A stretch of 64,000 nt of DNA from Caloranaerobacter ferrireducens (GTDB lineage: Bacteria; Bacillota; Clostridia; Tissierellales; Thermohalobacteraceae): positions 88,180 through 152,179 of the forward strand of contig NZ_MDJR01000006.1 in assembly GCF_001730685.1 (NCBI RefSeq), in the 5' to 3' direction. Numbering within the stretch: the first letter of the stretch is position 1; each line of letters begins with the position of its first letter. The translations under genes were made by a program, and so were the position numbers. A model generated the notes under the pieces. That model saw only the letters and a program-made list of their open reading frames with translations, was not told the DNA's origin and ran no database searches. This document shows, piece by piece, positions 1 to 7,610 of the stretch.

Positions 1-160
1 TTGCTCCATTACTAATATTAACAACCTGTACACGTTCATTCTCAATAATGCCAGCTGCATCCATCAAAGCCTCATCTATTGTAATACTTCCTACATAGTT
101 TAAATTAGCCTCTGTTACAGTTGCTCTGTGTATCTTGCTTTTAAATAAATTAAGCATCAT
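1..160 (-). CDS. panD: Aspartate 1-decarboxylase, N-terminal part (cut by window edge)
   Basis: This is the first 53 codons of PanD, the pyruvoyl enzyme that decarboxylates L-aspartate to beta-alanine for pantothenate synthesis in the cytosol. The translation begins [20 protein letters not shown] and continues through YVGSIT, the family's self-cleavage site. Gly24-Ser25 falls at the known position when the first of two adjacent ATG codons is used, so I chose that start; the second ATG is possible. The gene begins 2 bases after the panC stop codon, so the two are almost certainly co-transcribed and translationally coupled. The C-terminal half lies outside the window. Confidence 0.93.
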   Translation of the reverse strand, partial: MMLNLFKSKIHRATVTEANLNYVGSITIDEALMDAAGIIENERVQVVNISNGA

Positions 161-162
161 TA

Positions 163-1011
163 TTATTCTACCTCCACTAATATATTGTCTATTAATCTCG
201 TTTTTCCAATTCTTACTGCTAATGCAATCAAAATATTGCCTTTAAGTTTTTCTACCTCACTAAATGTATCATAATCTATTATTTCGACATAATCAATATT
301 TGCTAATGGCATTTCATTTATCATAGATTTTATACCTCCAATTAAAGTTTTTGCATTTCTTTCACCTTTATTAATCATATCCTGTGCCCAAAACAAACTT
401 TTTGATAAAACTAAAGCCTGTCTTCTTTCTTCTTCTGATAAATATGTGTTTCTTGAACTCATTGCTAATCCATCATGTTCCCTAACTATCGGGCATGATA
501 TTATCTTTACAGCCATATTCAAATCTCTAACCATTTGCTTTATAACATATACTTGTTGTGCATCTTTTTGTCCAAAATATGCTTTATCAGGAGTTACAAT
601 ATTAAATAACTTCATAACAACTGTAGTAACTCCTCTAAAATGTCCTGGTCTTGAAGCTCCACATAATTTGTCTGTAACACCTAATACTTCAACAAAGGTA
701 TTATAGCCTTCTGGATACATTTCTTTAACTTCTGGTGCAAATATATAATCTACCCCAACACTTTCTGCTAGTTTACTATCTCTTTCAATATCTCTTGGAT
801 AAACTTCATAATCTTCTCCCTGCCCAAATTGTATAGGATTAACAAATATACTTACTACTACTACATCATTTTCATCTTTCGCTCTTTTCATTAAAGAAAG
901 ATGTCCATCATGTAGATAACCCATAGTAGGAACAAAGCCTATTGATTTTCCTTTAGCTTTTTCATCTGCAATTATATTTTTTATTTCCTGAATGCTTTTT
1001 ATTATTTTCAT
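163..1011 (-). CDS. panC: Pantothenate synthetase (pantoate--beta-alanine ligase)
   Basis: PanC condenses pantoate and beta-alanine with ATP, through a pantoyl-adenylate, to form pantothenate. The 282-residue length is typical. The HIGH-like ATP-binding motif [10 protein letters not shown] is at residues 28-37, FGQKDAQQ at 146-153 and the KMSKS-equivalent MSSRN at 184-188. The ATG is preceded by AAAGGAG at good spacing. It lies between panB and panD in a same-strand operon with very short gaps, so it should be transcribed from the leader upstream of panG. Confidence 0.97.
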   Translation of the reverse strand: MKIIKSIQEIKNIIADEKAKGKSIGFVPTMGYLHDGHLSLMKRAKDENDVVVVSIFVNPIQFGQGEDYEVYPRDIERDSKLAESVGVDYIFAPEVKEMYPEGYNTFVEVLGVTDKLCGASRPGHFRGVTTVVMKLFNIVTPDKAYFGQKDAQQVYVIKQMVRDLNMAVKIISCPIVREHDGLAMSSRNTYLSEEERRQALVLSKSLFWAQDMINKGERNAKTLIGGIKSMINEMPLANIDYVEIIDYDTFSEVEKLKGNILIALAVRIGKTRLIDNILVEVE

Positions 1012-1029
1012 TATAGTTCTCCTTTCAAT

Positions 1030-1866
1030 TTAGTCTTTAAGCTTGTCAATAACCTCTTGACTCATTTTAAAAGTATGCTTCTCTTCTGGAAACGTACCTT
1101 CACAAACTTCTTTTATATATTCTTTAACACCTTCTCTTATTTCTTTACCCAAATCTCGAAACTTTTTCACAAATTTAGGAGTAAAATCACTGAACATACC
1201 TAACATATCTTGCAATACTAAAACTTGACCATCACAATACTTTCCAGCACCTATTCCAATAGTTGGTACAGAGATTTTTTCTGTTATTATCTTAGCAAGC
1301 GGCTCTGGTACTGCTTCTAAGACTATAGCAAAAACTCCCGCTTTCTCTAATAAAATTGCATCTTCTATAATCTTCTTAGCATTTTCAATACTTTTTCCTT
1401 GAACCTTAAATCCCCCTAATACATTTACTGATTGAGGTGTAAGCCCCAAATGTCCACATACTGGTATTTGTGCATCAACTAACGCTTTAACCTTATCAAT
1501 TATATTTTCCCCACCTTCTAACTTAACAGCATGAGCTCCACCTTCTTTTATCAGTCTACCAGCATTTCTAATAGTATCCTCTACGCTGACATGATAAGAT
1601 AAAAAAGGCATATCCGCTATTATCAATGCTCTATTTACTCCTCTAGATACAGCTTTAGTATGATGTATAATATCTTCAATAGTTACTTGTAAAGTATTTT
1701 CATATCCCAACATTACCATTCCCAAAGAATCTCCTACAAGTATACTATCTACTCCTGCTTCATCTAAAAGTTTTGCAGTTGAGTAGTCATAAGCAGTAAG
1801 CATAGTGATTTTTCTTCCCTCAGCTTTAGCCTTCAAAAAACTAGCAGTTGTAAATTTTTCACTCAT
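1030..1866 (-). CDS. panB: 3-methyl-2-oxobutanoate hydroxymethyltransferase
   Basis: PanB transfers a hydroxymethyl group from 5,10-methylene-tetrahydrofolate to 2-oxoisovalerate to give ketopantoate, the first committed step to pantothenate. At 278 residues it matches the family. The metal and substrate loop VGDSLGM is at residues 44-50, and conserved barrel segments such as [11 protein letters not shown] and [14 protein letters not shown] are present. An AGAGGTG ribosome-binding site precedes the ATG and overlaps the end of panG, which stops only 3 bases upstream, so translation is probably coupled. Confidence 0.97.
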   Translation of the reverse strand: MSEKFTTASFLKAKAEGRKITMLTAYDYSTAKLLDEAGVDSILVGDSLGMVMLGYENTLQVTIEDIIHHTKAVSRGVNRALIIADMPFLSYHVSVEDTIRNAGRLIKEGGAHAVKLEGGENIIDKVKALVDAQIPVCGHLGLTPQSVNVLGGFKVQGKSIENAKKIIEDAILLEKAGVFAIVLEAVPEPLAKIITEKISVPTIGIGAGKYCDGQVLVLQDMLGMFSDFTPKFVKKFRDLGKEIREGVKEYIKEVCEGTFPEEKHTFKMSQEVIDKLKD

Positions 1867-1869
1867 ATT

Positions 1870-2730
1870 CTACACCTCTTTTAATATTTTTTTTAATTCC
1901 AAAATAGATTTGTTTTTCTTATCTCCTTCAGCCAATTTAACAGTCTCATAACCTAGAATTTTATATAAATTTAGTAATTCTGGCGCAAAACTTTCTAAAC
2001 TTTCAATATGTTTAACTATTGTACCAACATCTCCTCTTTTTATAGGACCAGTCAAAGCTTTTTTAGGTCCAAGTTTTCTTATGTTTTCAATAGTTCCCTT
2101 AATTAATGGATATACAGCTTCTATTGCTAATTCTTCATCTACCCCCATAATCTTATAAAACTTTAAACCATAATCAATCAAGGTAACTAAATAGTTTGAT
2201 ACTACACATGCTGAAGCATGATAAAGCCCTTTCAACTCTTCTGTTATTGTAAAATATCTGTTGCCACATTTTTCTAACATATTCTTTAATATATTTATTT
2301 TTTCTTTATCTCCTTCTACAGTAAACACAGTAAGTTTAAGACTTATTAAAGCAGATTTTATATCTGCAAATGATTGTAATGGATGCAAGCTGTATATATA
2401 AGCTCCTTTCTGTTTCAAAGAAATAAGCTCTTTTGAAGATAATGCTCCGCTCATGTGAACGAAAATCTGACCTTTTTTAATATTGTAGTATTCGGATATT
2501 TCATCAGCTACTTTTTTAATTACATCATCAGGAGTCGTTATAAATATCAATTGCGTTAAATCTAATAATTCTTGCAAATTTCTAAAAGCAATACCTTCAA
2601 CCTCTTTAGCTCCTTTTTGTGCAGATTCAAACTTTCTACTATAGTACCCTACAACATCAAAATCATTATCTTTTAGATATTTCCCAAAAGTACATCCTAC
2701 TTTCCCTGCTCCTATGAAACCTATTTTCAT
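1870..2730 (-). CDS. panG: Rossmann/DUF2520 protein, probable PanG-type ketopantoate reductase
   Basis: The protein starts with an NAD(P)-binding Rossmann motif, GFIGAGKVG at residues 4-12, and has the two-domain layout of DUF2520 proteins (N-terminal dinucleotide-binding fold, helical C-terminal domain). It is the first gene of the panB-panC-panD operon, and no panE or ilvC is visible in the window. PanG, a ketopantoate reductase unrelated in detail to PanE, has been described in Francisella with homologues in Enterococcus and Clostridioides. By that precedent and by position this enzyme should reduce ketopantoate to pantoate with NAD(P)H. The family match is from memory of its features, so the function is inferred. 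A GGAGGGGG ribosome-binding site supports the start. Confidence 0.8.
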   Translation of the reverse strand: MKIGFIGAGKVGCTFGKYLKDNDFDVVGYYSRKFESAQKGAKEVEGIAFRNLQELLDLTQLIFITTPDDVIKKVADEISEYYNIKKGQIFVHMSGALSSKELISLKQKGAYIYSLHPLQSFADIKSALISLKLTVFTVEGDKEKINILKNMLEKCGNRYFTITEELKGLYHASACVVSNYLVTLIDYGLKFYKIMGVDEELAIEAVYPLIKGTIENIRKLGPKKALTGPIKRGDVGTIVKHIESLESFAPELLNLYKILGYETVKLAEGDKKNKSILELKKILKEV

Positions 2731-2841
2731 TTATCCCCCTCCTTATTAAAAACCATCTATTGTCTTTCGCTATTCGTCAAATTAGAATATAAAATTCTAA
2801 AAACAAAAAGTATTATCTTCATAATGCTTTTGACACTATCA

Positions 2842-2950
2842 AAATAAAAACCCCTCTTGTGGGCAAAAAGACACAAGAAGGGTATAAAACTTCATACTCC
2901 TTTTTAATTCTATCCTCCTGTCTCCGTCCACATAGGCTCAGAGCAGATAT
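2842..2950 (-). promoter_or_regulatory. Attenuator-like RNA leader of the pantothenate operon
   Basis: Upstream of panG the minus strand encodes a G/A-rich segment (2912-2936, containing GGACGGAGACAGGAGGATAG). It is followed by a small hairpin (2882-2897) and then a strong 11-bp terminator stem (2851-2861 with 2872-2882) with a T-rich tail about 110 bases before the panG start. A structured leader ending in an intrinsic terminator before a biosynthetic operon suggests transcription attenuation. I could not match it to a riboswitch class with certainty; the Rfam pan motif, known upstream of pan genes in Firmicutes, is the obvious comparator. Otherwise the 2731-3397 gap holds repeat copy A and the pckA promoter. 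Confidence 0.5.
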
Positions 2951-2954
2951 TTTT

Positions 2955-3069
2955 TTATAATCCATAGGAAATTATAAACCTTATTGTATTGTGAATAATT
3001 TTAAATATAATTTCCGTATATGGATTTCAACAAAATCTTCCTAAATTTATTAAAATCGAAGATTTTGTT
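2955..3069 (+). repeat. Dispersed two-hairpin repeat, copy A
   Basis: Hairpin I pairs AATCCAT..GGAAATTATA with TATAATTTCCGTATATGGATT. Hairpin II pairs the AACAAAATCTTC side with GAAGATTTTGTT. Copy A lies between the divergent panG leader and pckA. It is one of seven copies in the window. Confidence 0.9.
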
Positions 3070-3317
3070 CTATTATTGTCAAATAGATTAATTAAACGGT
3101 ATAGCTCCATTAAGGATACTATCCAAAAATAATTTTATCATACTAAAATATTTAATACAATCCAAACGAATAGCAAAAATCACAATTGAATGTTACATTT
3201 GTTTAATAATTTTAACATATCTACCCACCAACTGATAGCTCTCATTCAAAAACATTATCACAAATACAATACGTTAAATATAATATAATATATTTCAATA
3301 ATTTCATAATTTTATGC

Positions 3318-3345
3318 TGTACAATTTTGTTTAATGTGTTATACT
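3318..3345 (+). promoter_or_regulatory. Candidate promoter of pckA
   Basis: TGTACA and TATACT are separated by 16 bases, about 50 bases upstream of the pckA ATG, which has its own AGGAGG ribosome-binding site. The -35 box is a weak match, so confidence is moderate. Confidence 0.5.
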
Positions 3346-3397
3346 ATTTATAGATTGAATCTCGTTAACTCTATATAAATATAGGAGGACTGTAATT

Positions 3398-4921
3398 ATG
3401 TTATACTTATTTGATAATAATGCTTTTAATAATATGATTATTAATCCAACTAAAGAAAAACTAATTAAGCTAAGCAGAGATAAAGGAGTATTTACAGAAT
3501 TTAATAGCCTTTGTTTCATAACTAATGTAAGAAATAGAAGTGCTAAAAATACTTTTGTTGTAAATAACATACCTTTAGGTGTAGATCAACAAGGGATTTC
3601 TAGAAAAGAAGCAGATAGAATAGTTAATGAAGTGAATAATTATTTAATAGATAAAGAATTAATTCGATTAGATAGAAAAATGGGGCTGCATAGTAAATTT
3701 TCATTTAACTGTAGACTTTATATAACTAAGGAATATAGCAGAATTGCATATATGTGGAATAATTCTTTATTTGATCCTATTGATATTAATAATCCTGACA
3801 TGGTAAGCGTTTATGTTCCAGAATGGCCACAAAGAATTATATTAATATATCCAGAAGAAGGAGTAACTTATATATTAGGAACTGATTATTTTGGTGAAGC
3901 TAAAAAATCTTTCTTAAGAATGGCTATGTATAAAGTTAAAAAAATGGGTGGTTTAGGACTTCATGCAGGCAGTAAAGTGCTAAGAGTAAAAGATAAAGAT
4001 GGAATATTAAAAGATGTAGGATTTATTATGTTTGGATTAAGTGGTACTGGAAAAACAACATTAACAATCCATGACCACAATCTAAAAGGAGAAGAAAAAG
4101 CTATTATCAGACAAGATGATGTAATATTTATGGATAAAAACGGATACTGTGCTGGAAGTGAAAATGGCTTCTTTATTAAGACTGAAGGATTAAGTGAAAG
4201 TCAAAGAGTTTTATATAAAGCTGCAACAAGTCCAAATGCTATTTTTGAAAACGTTAAAGTTTATGAAAATGGTAAAGTTGACTTTTCGAATACAGAATTG
4301 ACTTCAAATGGAAGAGGCGTAGTACTTAGAGAAGAAATCGATAATACAGATAATAGTATTGATCTTGAAAAAGCTCATAAACTTATATTTATAACTAGAA
4401 GAAATGATATCATACCACCAGTTGCTAAATTAACTGCTTCTCAAGCAGCTACATTCTTTATGCTAGGAGAATCTATTGAAACTTCTGCTGGAGATCCTAC
4501 TAAAGCAGGTCAGTCAAAAAGATGCGTTGGTACAAATCCTTTTATTATAGGACCTGAAGCAGAAGAAGGTCACAGGCTATATCAAATACTAAAACAAAAT
4601 CCTGATATGGAATGCTACATCTTAAATACAGGAAGAGTTGGTCAAAACAACGATTTTGAAGGCGAAAAAATTACTATAGAAGTTTCAACAACTATTATGC
4701 GTGAAATTGCAAAGAATACAATAGAATGGGAAACTGATAAAGACTGGGGTTATCTAGTACCAAAATCGGTAAATGGTTTAGACATGGATAGATATAATCC
4801 AAAAAAATATTATACAGAAATAGAATATAAGGCATTAGTAAATAAATTAAAAGAAGAAAGAGTTAAATGGCTATCAAGATTTGAAAATTTAGATGCACAA
4901 TTAGTAAATAGTATAGCATAA
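3398..4921 (+). CDS. pckA: Phosphoenolpyruvate carboxykinase (ATP type), divergent form
   Basis: The enzyme interconverts oxaloacetate and PEP using a nucleotide triphosphate. Supporting motifs are the kinase-1a P-loop GLSGTGKTT (residues 213-221), the YFGEAKKSF segment (around 164-172), which corresponds to the substrate-binding YxGExKK motif, and LHAGS after it. The metal-binding stretch after the P-loop reads RQDDV (238-242), not the usual GDDEHxW. The protein is 507 residues, slightly shorter than typical ATP-PEPCKs. It is transcribed alone, diverging from the pan operon, and ends at a terminator hairpin. In an anaerobe it may run toward oxaloacetate formation (inference). Function is likely but the family branch is divergent. 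Confidence 0.8.
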   Translation: MLYLFDNNAFNNMIINPTKEKLIKLSRDKGVFTEFNSLCFITNVRNRSAKNTFVVNNIPLGVDQQGISRKEADRIVNEVNNYLIDKELIRLDRKMGLHSKFSFNCRLYITKEYSRIAYMWNNSLFDPIDINNPDMVSVYVPEWPQRIILIYPEEGVTYILGTDYFGEAKKSFLRMAMYKVKKMGGLGLHAGSKVLRVKDKDGILKDVGFIMFGLSGTGKTTLTIHDHNLKGEEKAIIRQDDVIFMDKNGYCAGSENGFFIKTEGLSESQRVLYKAATSPNAIFENVKVYENGKVDFSNTELTSNGRGVVLREEIDNTDNSIDLEKAHKLIFITRRNDIIPPVAKLTASQAATFFMLGESIETSAGDPTKAGQSKRCVGTNPFIIGPEAEEGHRLYQILKQNPDMECYILNTGRVGQNNDFEGEKITIEVSTTIMREIAKNTIEWETDKDWGYLVPKSVNGLDMDRYNPKKYYTEIEYKALVNKLKEERVKWLSRFENLDAQLVNSIA

Positions 4922-4923
4922 GA

Positions 4924-4947
4924 AATGCGGCTAAAAATAGCCGCATT
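4924..4947 (+). terminator. Terminator hairpin after pckA, first of two copies
   Basis: A perfect 9-bp stem (AATGCGGCT with AGCCGCATT) begins right after the pckA stop codon. It is followed by AAGTTTGTTGA and not by a T-run, so this copy looks interrupted. An identical hairpin with an intact T-run follows about 280 bp later. Confidence 0.8.
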
Positions 4948-4973
4948 AAGTTTGTTGATAAATTAAATTATTT

Positions 4974-5169
4974 ATGAAAATAACACTCATGCGAAAGAAT
5001 TTAGAAAAAACTAAAAGCTTAAATTTTTAGAAAATCCTAACGCACCTAATCAAGACTTCCTGTCTTGTAGGATGCTGGCTTAGCGTCCTGCTAAGCCTAC
5101 GGATTTTCTTAAAAATTTTCACCTAGTTTTTTTAACTAAATTCTTTCAAGCATTCACTTTTATTTTCAT
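4974..5169. repeat. 196-bp Y-shaped inverted repeat between duplicated terminators
   Basis: The left arm starts ATGAAAATAA and the right arm ends TTATTTTCAT, with imperfect pairing inward through AGAATTTAG/CTAAATTCT to GAAAATCC/GGATTTTC. The centre holds two further hairpins: CAAGAC/GTCTTG with loop TTCCT, and GGCTTAGC/GCTAAGCC with loop GTCCT. No reading frame is carried. The structure fits a miniature mobile element or a structured RNA. It fills the gap between pckA and apbE. Confidence 0.8.
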
Positions 5170-5203
5170 AGATATTTAAAAAGATAAGTTTGTCTATAAC
5201 ATT

Positions 5204-5229
5204 AAATGCGGCTAAAAATAGCCGCATTT
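5204..5229. terminator. Terminator hairpin, second copy (intact T-run)
   Basis: The hairpin found after pckA is repeated here, now followed by TTTTTATTTTT on the plus strand. It immediately follows the apbE stop codon on the minus strand, so it can serve both convergent genes. Confidence 0.85.
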
Positions 5230-6267
5230 TTATTTTTGCATATAAAAATCTGGATTAGTTAACTTGAAAGTATTATTAAGTCCATCTGTAATAAAAACAC
5301 GTTTATCTTTGGTAATAAATATAGCTTCTACTCCATCTAGATTTTCTATTAGCCTTTTTCCTTCAGAAAGTCCTAAAGAAAAAGTAAGAGTTGAAAGTGC
5401 ATCCGCATCAATTGATTTATCTGCTATTATCGAAACACTTACTAATGAATTTTCTACTGGATATCCTGTATAAGGATCTAATATATGGTGATATCTTCTT
5501 CCATTCTGCTCAAAATATCTTTCATATATACCTGACGTAACTACAGTCTTATCTATAACCTTAACTATTCCAATATATTCTCCTCTTTTAGTAAAAGGAT
5601 TCTGAACTCCTATATTCCAAGGAGATCCATCAGGTTTACTGCCTAAAGCAAAAATATTTCCTCCTAAGTTTATAATAGCATGCTTTACATTTTCATTTCT
5701 TAAAATATCAGCTACTTCATCAGCGGCATAGCCTTTCGCGATTCCTCCAAGATCTATTTTCATACCTTTTTCCATAAGCTTTACTTTTTTCTCTTTCTCA
5801 TCTAATAGTATCTTTTTATAATCAATTAATTTTATTGTGTTGTTTATTTCTTCTGAACTTGGCACTTTAGCCCTGTCTGTGCCTATTCCCCATAATTCAA
5901 CTAAAGGTCCTATAGTAATATCAAATTTCCCATTAGATAAGTCAGAATAATATATTCCTTTTTTAATTACATCAAATACATCTTCAGAAACTTTGATATA
6001 ACCATTTCCTGAGTTAATATTAACTTTATAAATATCACTATTTTTAATGTTCTTACTCATTTTACTATCTATATCTTTAATCCTTTCAAATGCCTTATCT
6101 AAAATCTTTGAATCGATATTCTGATATATATTCAGTGTCACTATAGTTCCTAAAAGAAATTCCGTTTTTGTTAATGGTTTGTTCCTTACTTCTTTTGAAC
6201 ACCCTACTAAATTTAAAATCATTACAGCAATTAAAAACAAATAAATTACTCTCCTTGTTTTTCCCAT
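5230..6267 (-). CDS. apbE: FAD:protein FMN transferase lipoprotein (ApbE/FmnB type)
   Basis: ApbE enzymes transfer FMN from FAD to a threonine or serine of secreted target proteins outside the membrane. After the chosen start there is a lipoprotein signal peptide with lipobox LVGC (Cys23). Family motifs follow: DLGGIAKGYAAD, the NLGGNI strand, HHILDPYTGYP and SIIADKSIDADALST. I chose the ATG six codons inside the longest frame because GGAGG sits 6 bases before it, while the longer start has no site. The next gene upstream encodes a small FMN-binding lipoprotein, the probable flavinylation target. Confidence 0.93.
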   Translation of the reverse strand: MGKTRRVIYLFLIAVMILNLVGCSKEVRNKPLTKTEFLLGTIVTLNIYQNIDSKILDKAFERIKDIDSKMSKNIKNSDIYKVNINSGNGYIKVSEDVFDVIKKGIYYSDLSNGKFDITIGPLVELWGIGTDRAKVPSSEEINNTIKLIDYKKILLDEKEKKVKLMEKGMKIDLGGIAKGYAADEVADILRNENVKHAIINLGGNIFALGSKPDGSPWNIGVQNPFTKRGEYIGIVKVIDKTVVTSGIYERYFEQNGRRYHHILDPYTGYPVENSLVSVSIIADKSIDADALSTLTFSLGLSEGKRLIENLDGVEAIFITKDKRVFITDGLNNTFKLTNPDFYMQK

Positions 6268-6313
6268 TTCAATCCTCCAATTCATACTTCAGTTTTAACT
6301 CCAATTATATTAT

Positions 6314-6342
6314 AAGGCTTTAGAGTCAAACTCTAAAGCCTT
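6314..6342 (-). terminator. Hairpin between the FMN-binding lipoprotein gene and apbE
   Basis: A 12-bp stem (AAGGCTTTAGAG with CTCTAAAGCCTT) begins at the stop codon of the upstream gene. The T-tract on the minus side is poor, so it may attenuate read-through into apbE and not block it. Confidence 0.6.
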
Positions 6343-6761
6343 TATTTCATATTCTTATTCATAGCCTTTTTAGCTAATTTTTTAAACCTTTCGCTAGTAT
6401 ACGTTGCACCAGTAACTACATCTACTTTATCAACATCTTGTTTACTAATAAGCTCCTTCTCCAATTTAATCTTAACGTCTTCTGGAGTTATTCCAGATGC
6501 TTCTTTCATTTTTTCAGCATATTCTTTATCTTCATTTTTATTTTGGCCTTCTTTATTAACTTCATTAAATACAACATCAACTATTTTACCATCTTCATAA
6601 GTTATTGAAATTTCTGCTTTCCAACCATATTTATCATAATCATCAGACGCTTTATAAGTACCATCTTTATAACTCATATTCTTGTCAGTTACTGAATTGC
6701 ATCCTGTTATAACTAACATTGTAATTATTGTAAAAATAATAATATAAGATATCCTTTTCAT
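6342..6761 (-). CDS. FMN-binding domain lipoprotein
   Basis: This is a short lipoprotein (about 139 residues) with lipobox VITGC and one FMN-binding domain ending in VVTGATYTSERF, the motif whose threonine is covalently flavinylated by ApbE. The surface-exposed FMN would act as a one-electron carrier, as in PplA of Listeria, NqrC or RnfG; that role is inferred. The ATG is chosen because GGAG lies 8 bases upstream, whereas the TTG two codons earlier is too close to it. The flavin transferase follows directly downstream on the same strand. No other electron-transport gene is adjacent. Confidence 0.87.
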   Translation of the reverse strand: MKRISYIIIFTIITMLVITGCNSVTDKNMSYKDGTYKASDDYDKYGWKAEISITYEDGKIVDVVFNEVNKEGQNKNEDKEYAEKMKEASGITPEDVKIKLEKELISKQDVDKVDVVTGATYTSERFKKLAKKAMNKNMK

Positions 6762-6784
6762 GCTCAAAACTCCTTTTCGATATT

Positions 6785-6899
6785 TTTATAATCCATAGGA
6801 AATTATATTCCTTGCTGAGCTGTGGATAATTTTGAATATAATTTCCGTAATGGATTTCAACAAAATCTTCCTTAATTTATTTAAATCGAAGATTTTGTT
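6785..6899 (+). repeat. Dispersed two-hairpin repeat, copy B
   Basis: This full-length copy has both hairpins and the terminal GAAGATTTTGTT. It sits only about 20 bp upstream of the FMN-binding lipoprotein start codon, so it probably lies in or over that gene's promoter region. The open frame here on the plus strand is an artefact of the repeat. Confidence 0.9.
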
Positions 6900-6974
6900 A
6901 TATTATCTACACATAAATAATATTATTATATCATTAGCCTTAAGTAAAGAATATAATATATCTCAATTCAAATT

Positions 6975-7568
6975 TTATACTCTTGATATCTCAATTTTTA
7001 CATCATCTATCGGCTTTAAAAGTTCTTTAAGGTTTTCATCTTTAATACTATTATTAAGCCATATTTGTTCACTATCCCTATCTAAAATAACAGGCATTCT
7101 ATTATGAATACTGCTAATTTTTCTATTAGCATTTGTAGTTAATATAGTAAAGCAATCTACATATTCTCCATTTTTATTTTTAAAAGAACTGTATATTCCT
7201 GCCATTGAAAATAAATTTTTATCTTTTAAATATATTTTATATTTTATACTTTTGCCATTTTCCTTCTTCCATTCAAAAAAGCCGCTAGCTGGAATTAGGC
7301 ATCGCTTATTGTAAAAAGAATATTTAAATAACTTTTTAGTATCTATAGTCTCGCTTCTTGCATTTATAATCAATTTTTTTAAATATGACAAATCAAATCC
7401 CCACTTCATTAGCTTTATCATTCGTTTGTTACCATTATTTATGATTATAGGGACTTCATTTGAGGGAAATATCTCAGGCATAGATTTAATTAAAACATCA
7501 CAATAATTAATATTAAATCTTCTTGATATTTCCTCAATATCGGCAAAAAGATAATATCTCCCACACAT
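6975..7568 (-). CDS. SRAP domain protein (YedK/HMCES family)
   Basis: SRAP proteins protect abasic sites in single-stranded DNA by a thiazolidine cross-link through the N-terminal cysteine. The chosen start gives MCGRYYLF, placing the essential Cys at position 2; the longer frame would bury it. AGGAG lies correctly upstream of this ATG. Other family residues visible are Asn in INARSET, Glu in SGFFEWKK and His in IHNRMPVIL. Length (197 residues) is normal. It precedes nothing obviously linked, though recX just upstream is another DNA-repair gene on the same strand. Confidence 0.93.
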   Translation of the reverse strand: MCGRYYLFADIEEISRRFNINYCDVLIKSMPEIFPSNEVPIIINNGNKRMIKLMKWGFDLSYLKKLIINARSETIDTKKLFKYSFYNKRCLIPASGFFEWKKENGKSIKYKIYLKDKNLFSMAGIYSSFKNKNGEYVDCFTILTTNANRKISSIHNRMPVILDRDSEQIWLNNSIKDENLKELLKPIDDVKIEISRV

Positions 7569-7610
7569 ATAACCACTCCTACTTATAATCAACAATTAGA
7601 TTTCTTAATT

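Noticed and set aside
446..706. Plus-strand open frame of 86 codons across panC
   Set aside because: It lies wholly inside panC on the other strand, has no ribosome-binding site and resembles no protein. Similar shadows inside arcA, arcB, the OPT gene, asnS, htrA, murA and the S8 protease were rejected for the same reason.
2950..2980. TATAAT sequences in the two-hairpin repeats as promoters
   Set aside because: The -10-like match is part of the repeat stem in every copy and no consistent -35 box at 16-18 bases is present, so promoter activity cannot be claimed.
6832..7107. Plus-strand 91-codon frame between the FMN lipoprotein and SRAP genes
   Set aside because: It is made of repeat copy B plus the antisense of the SRAP gene end, so it is not a gene.
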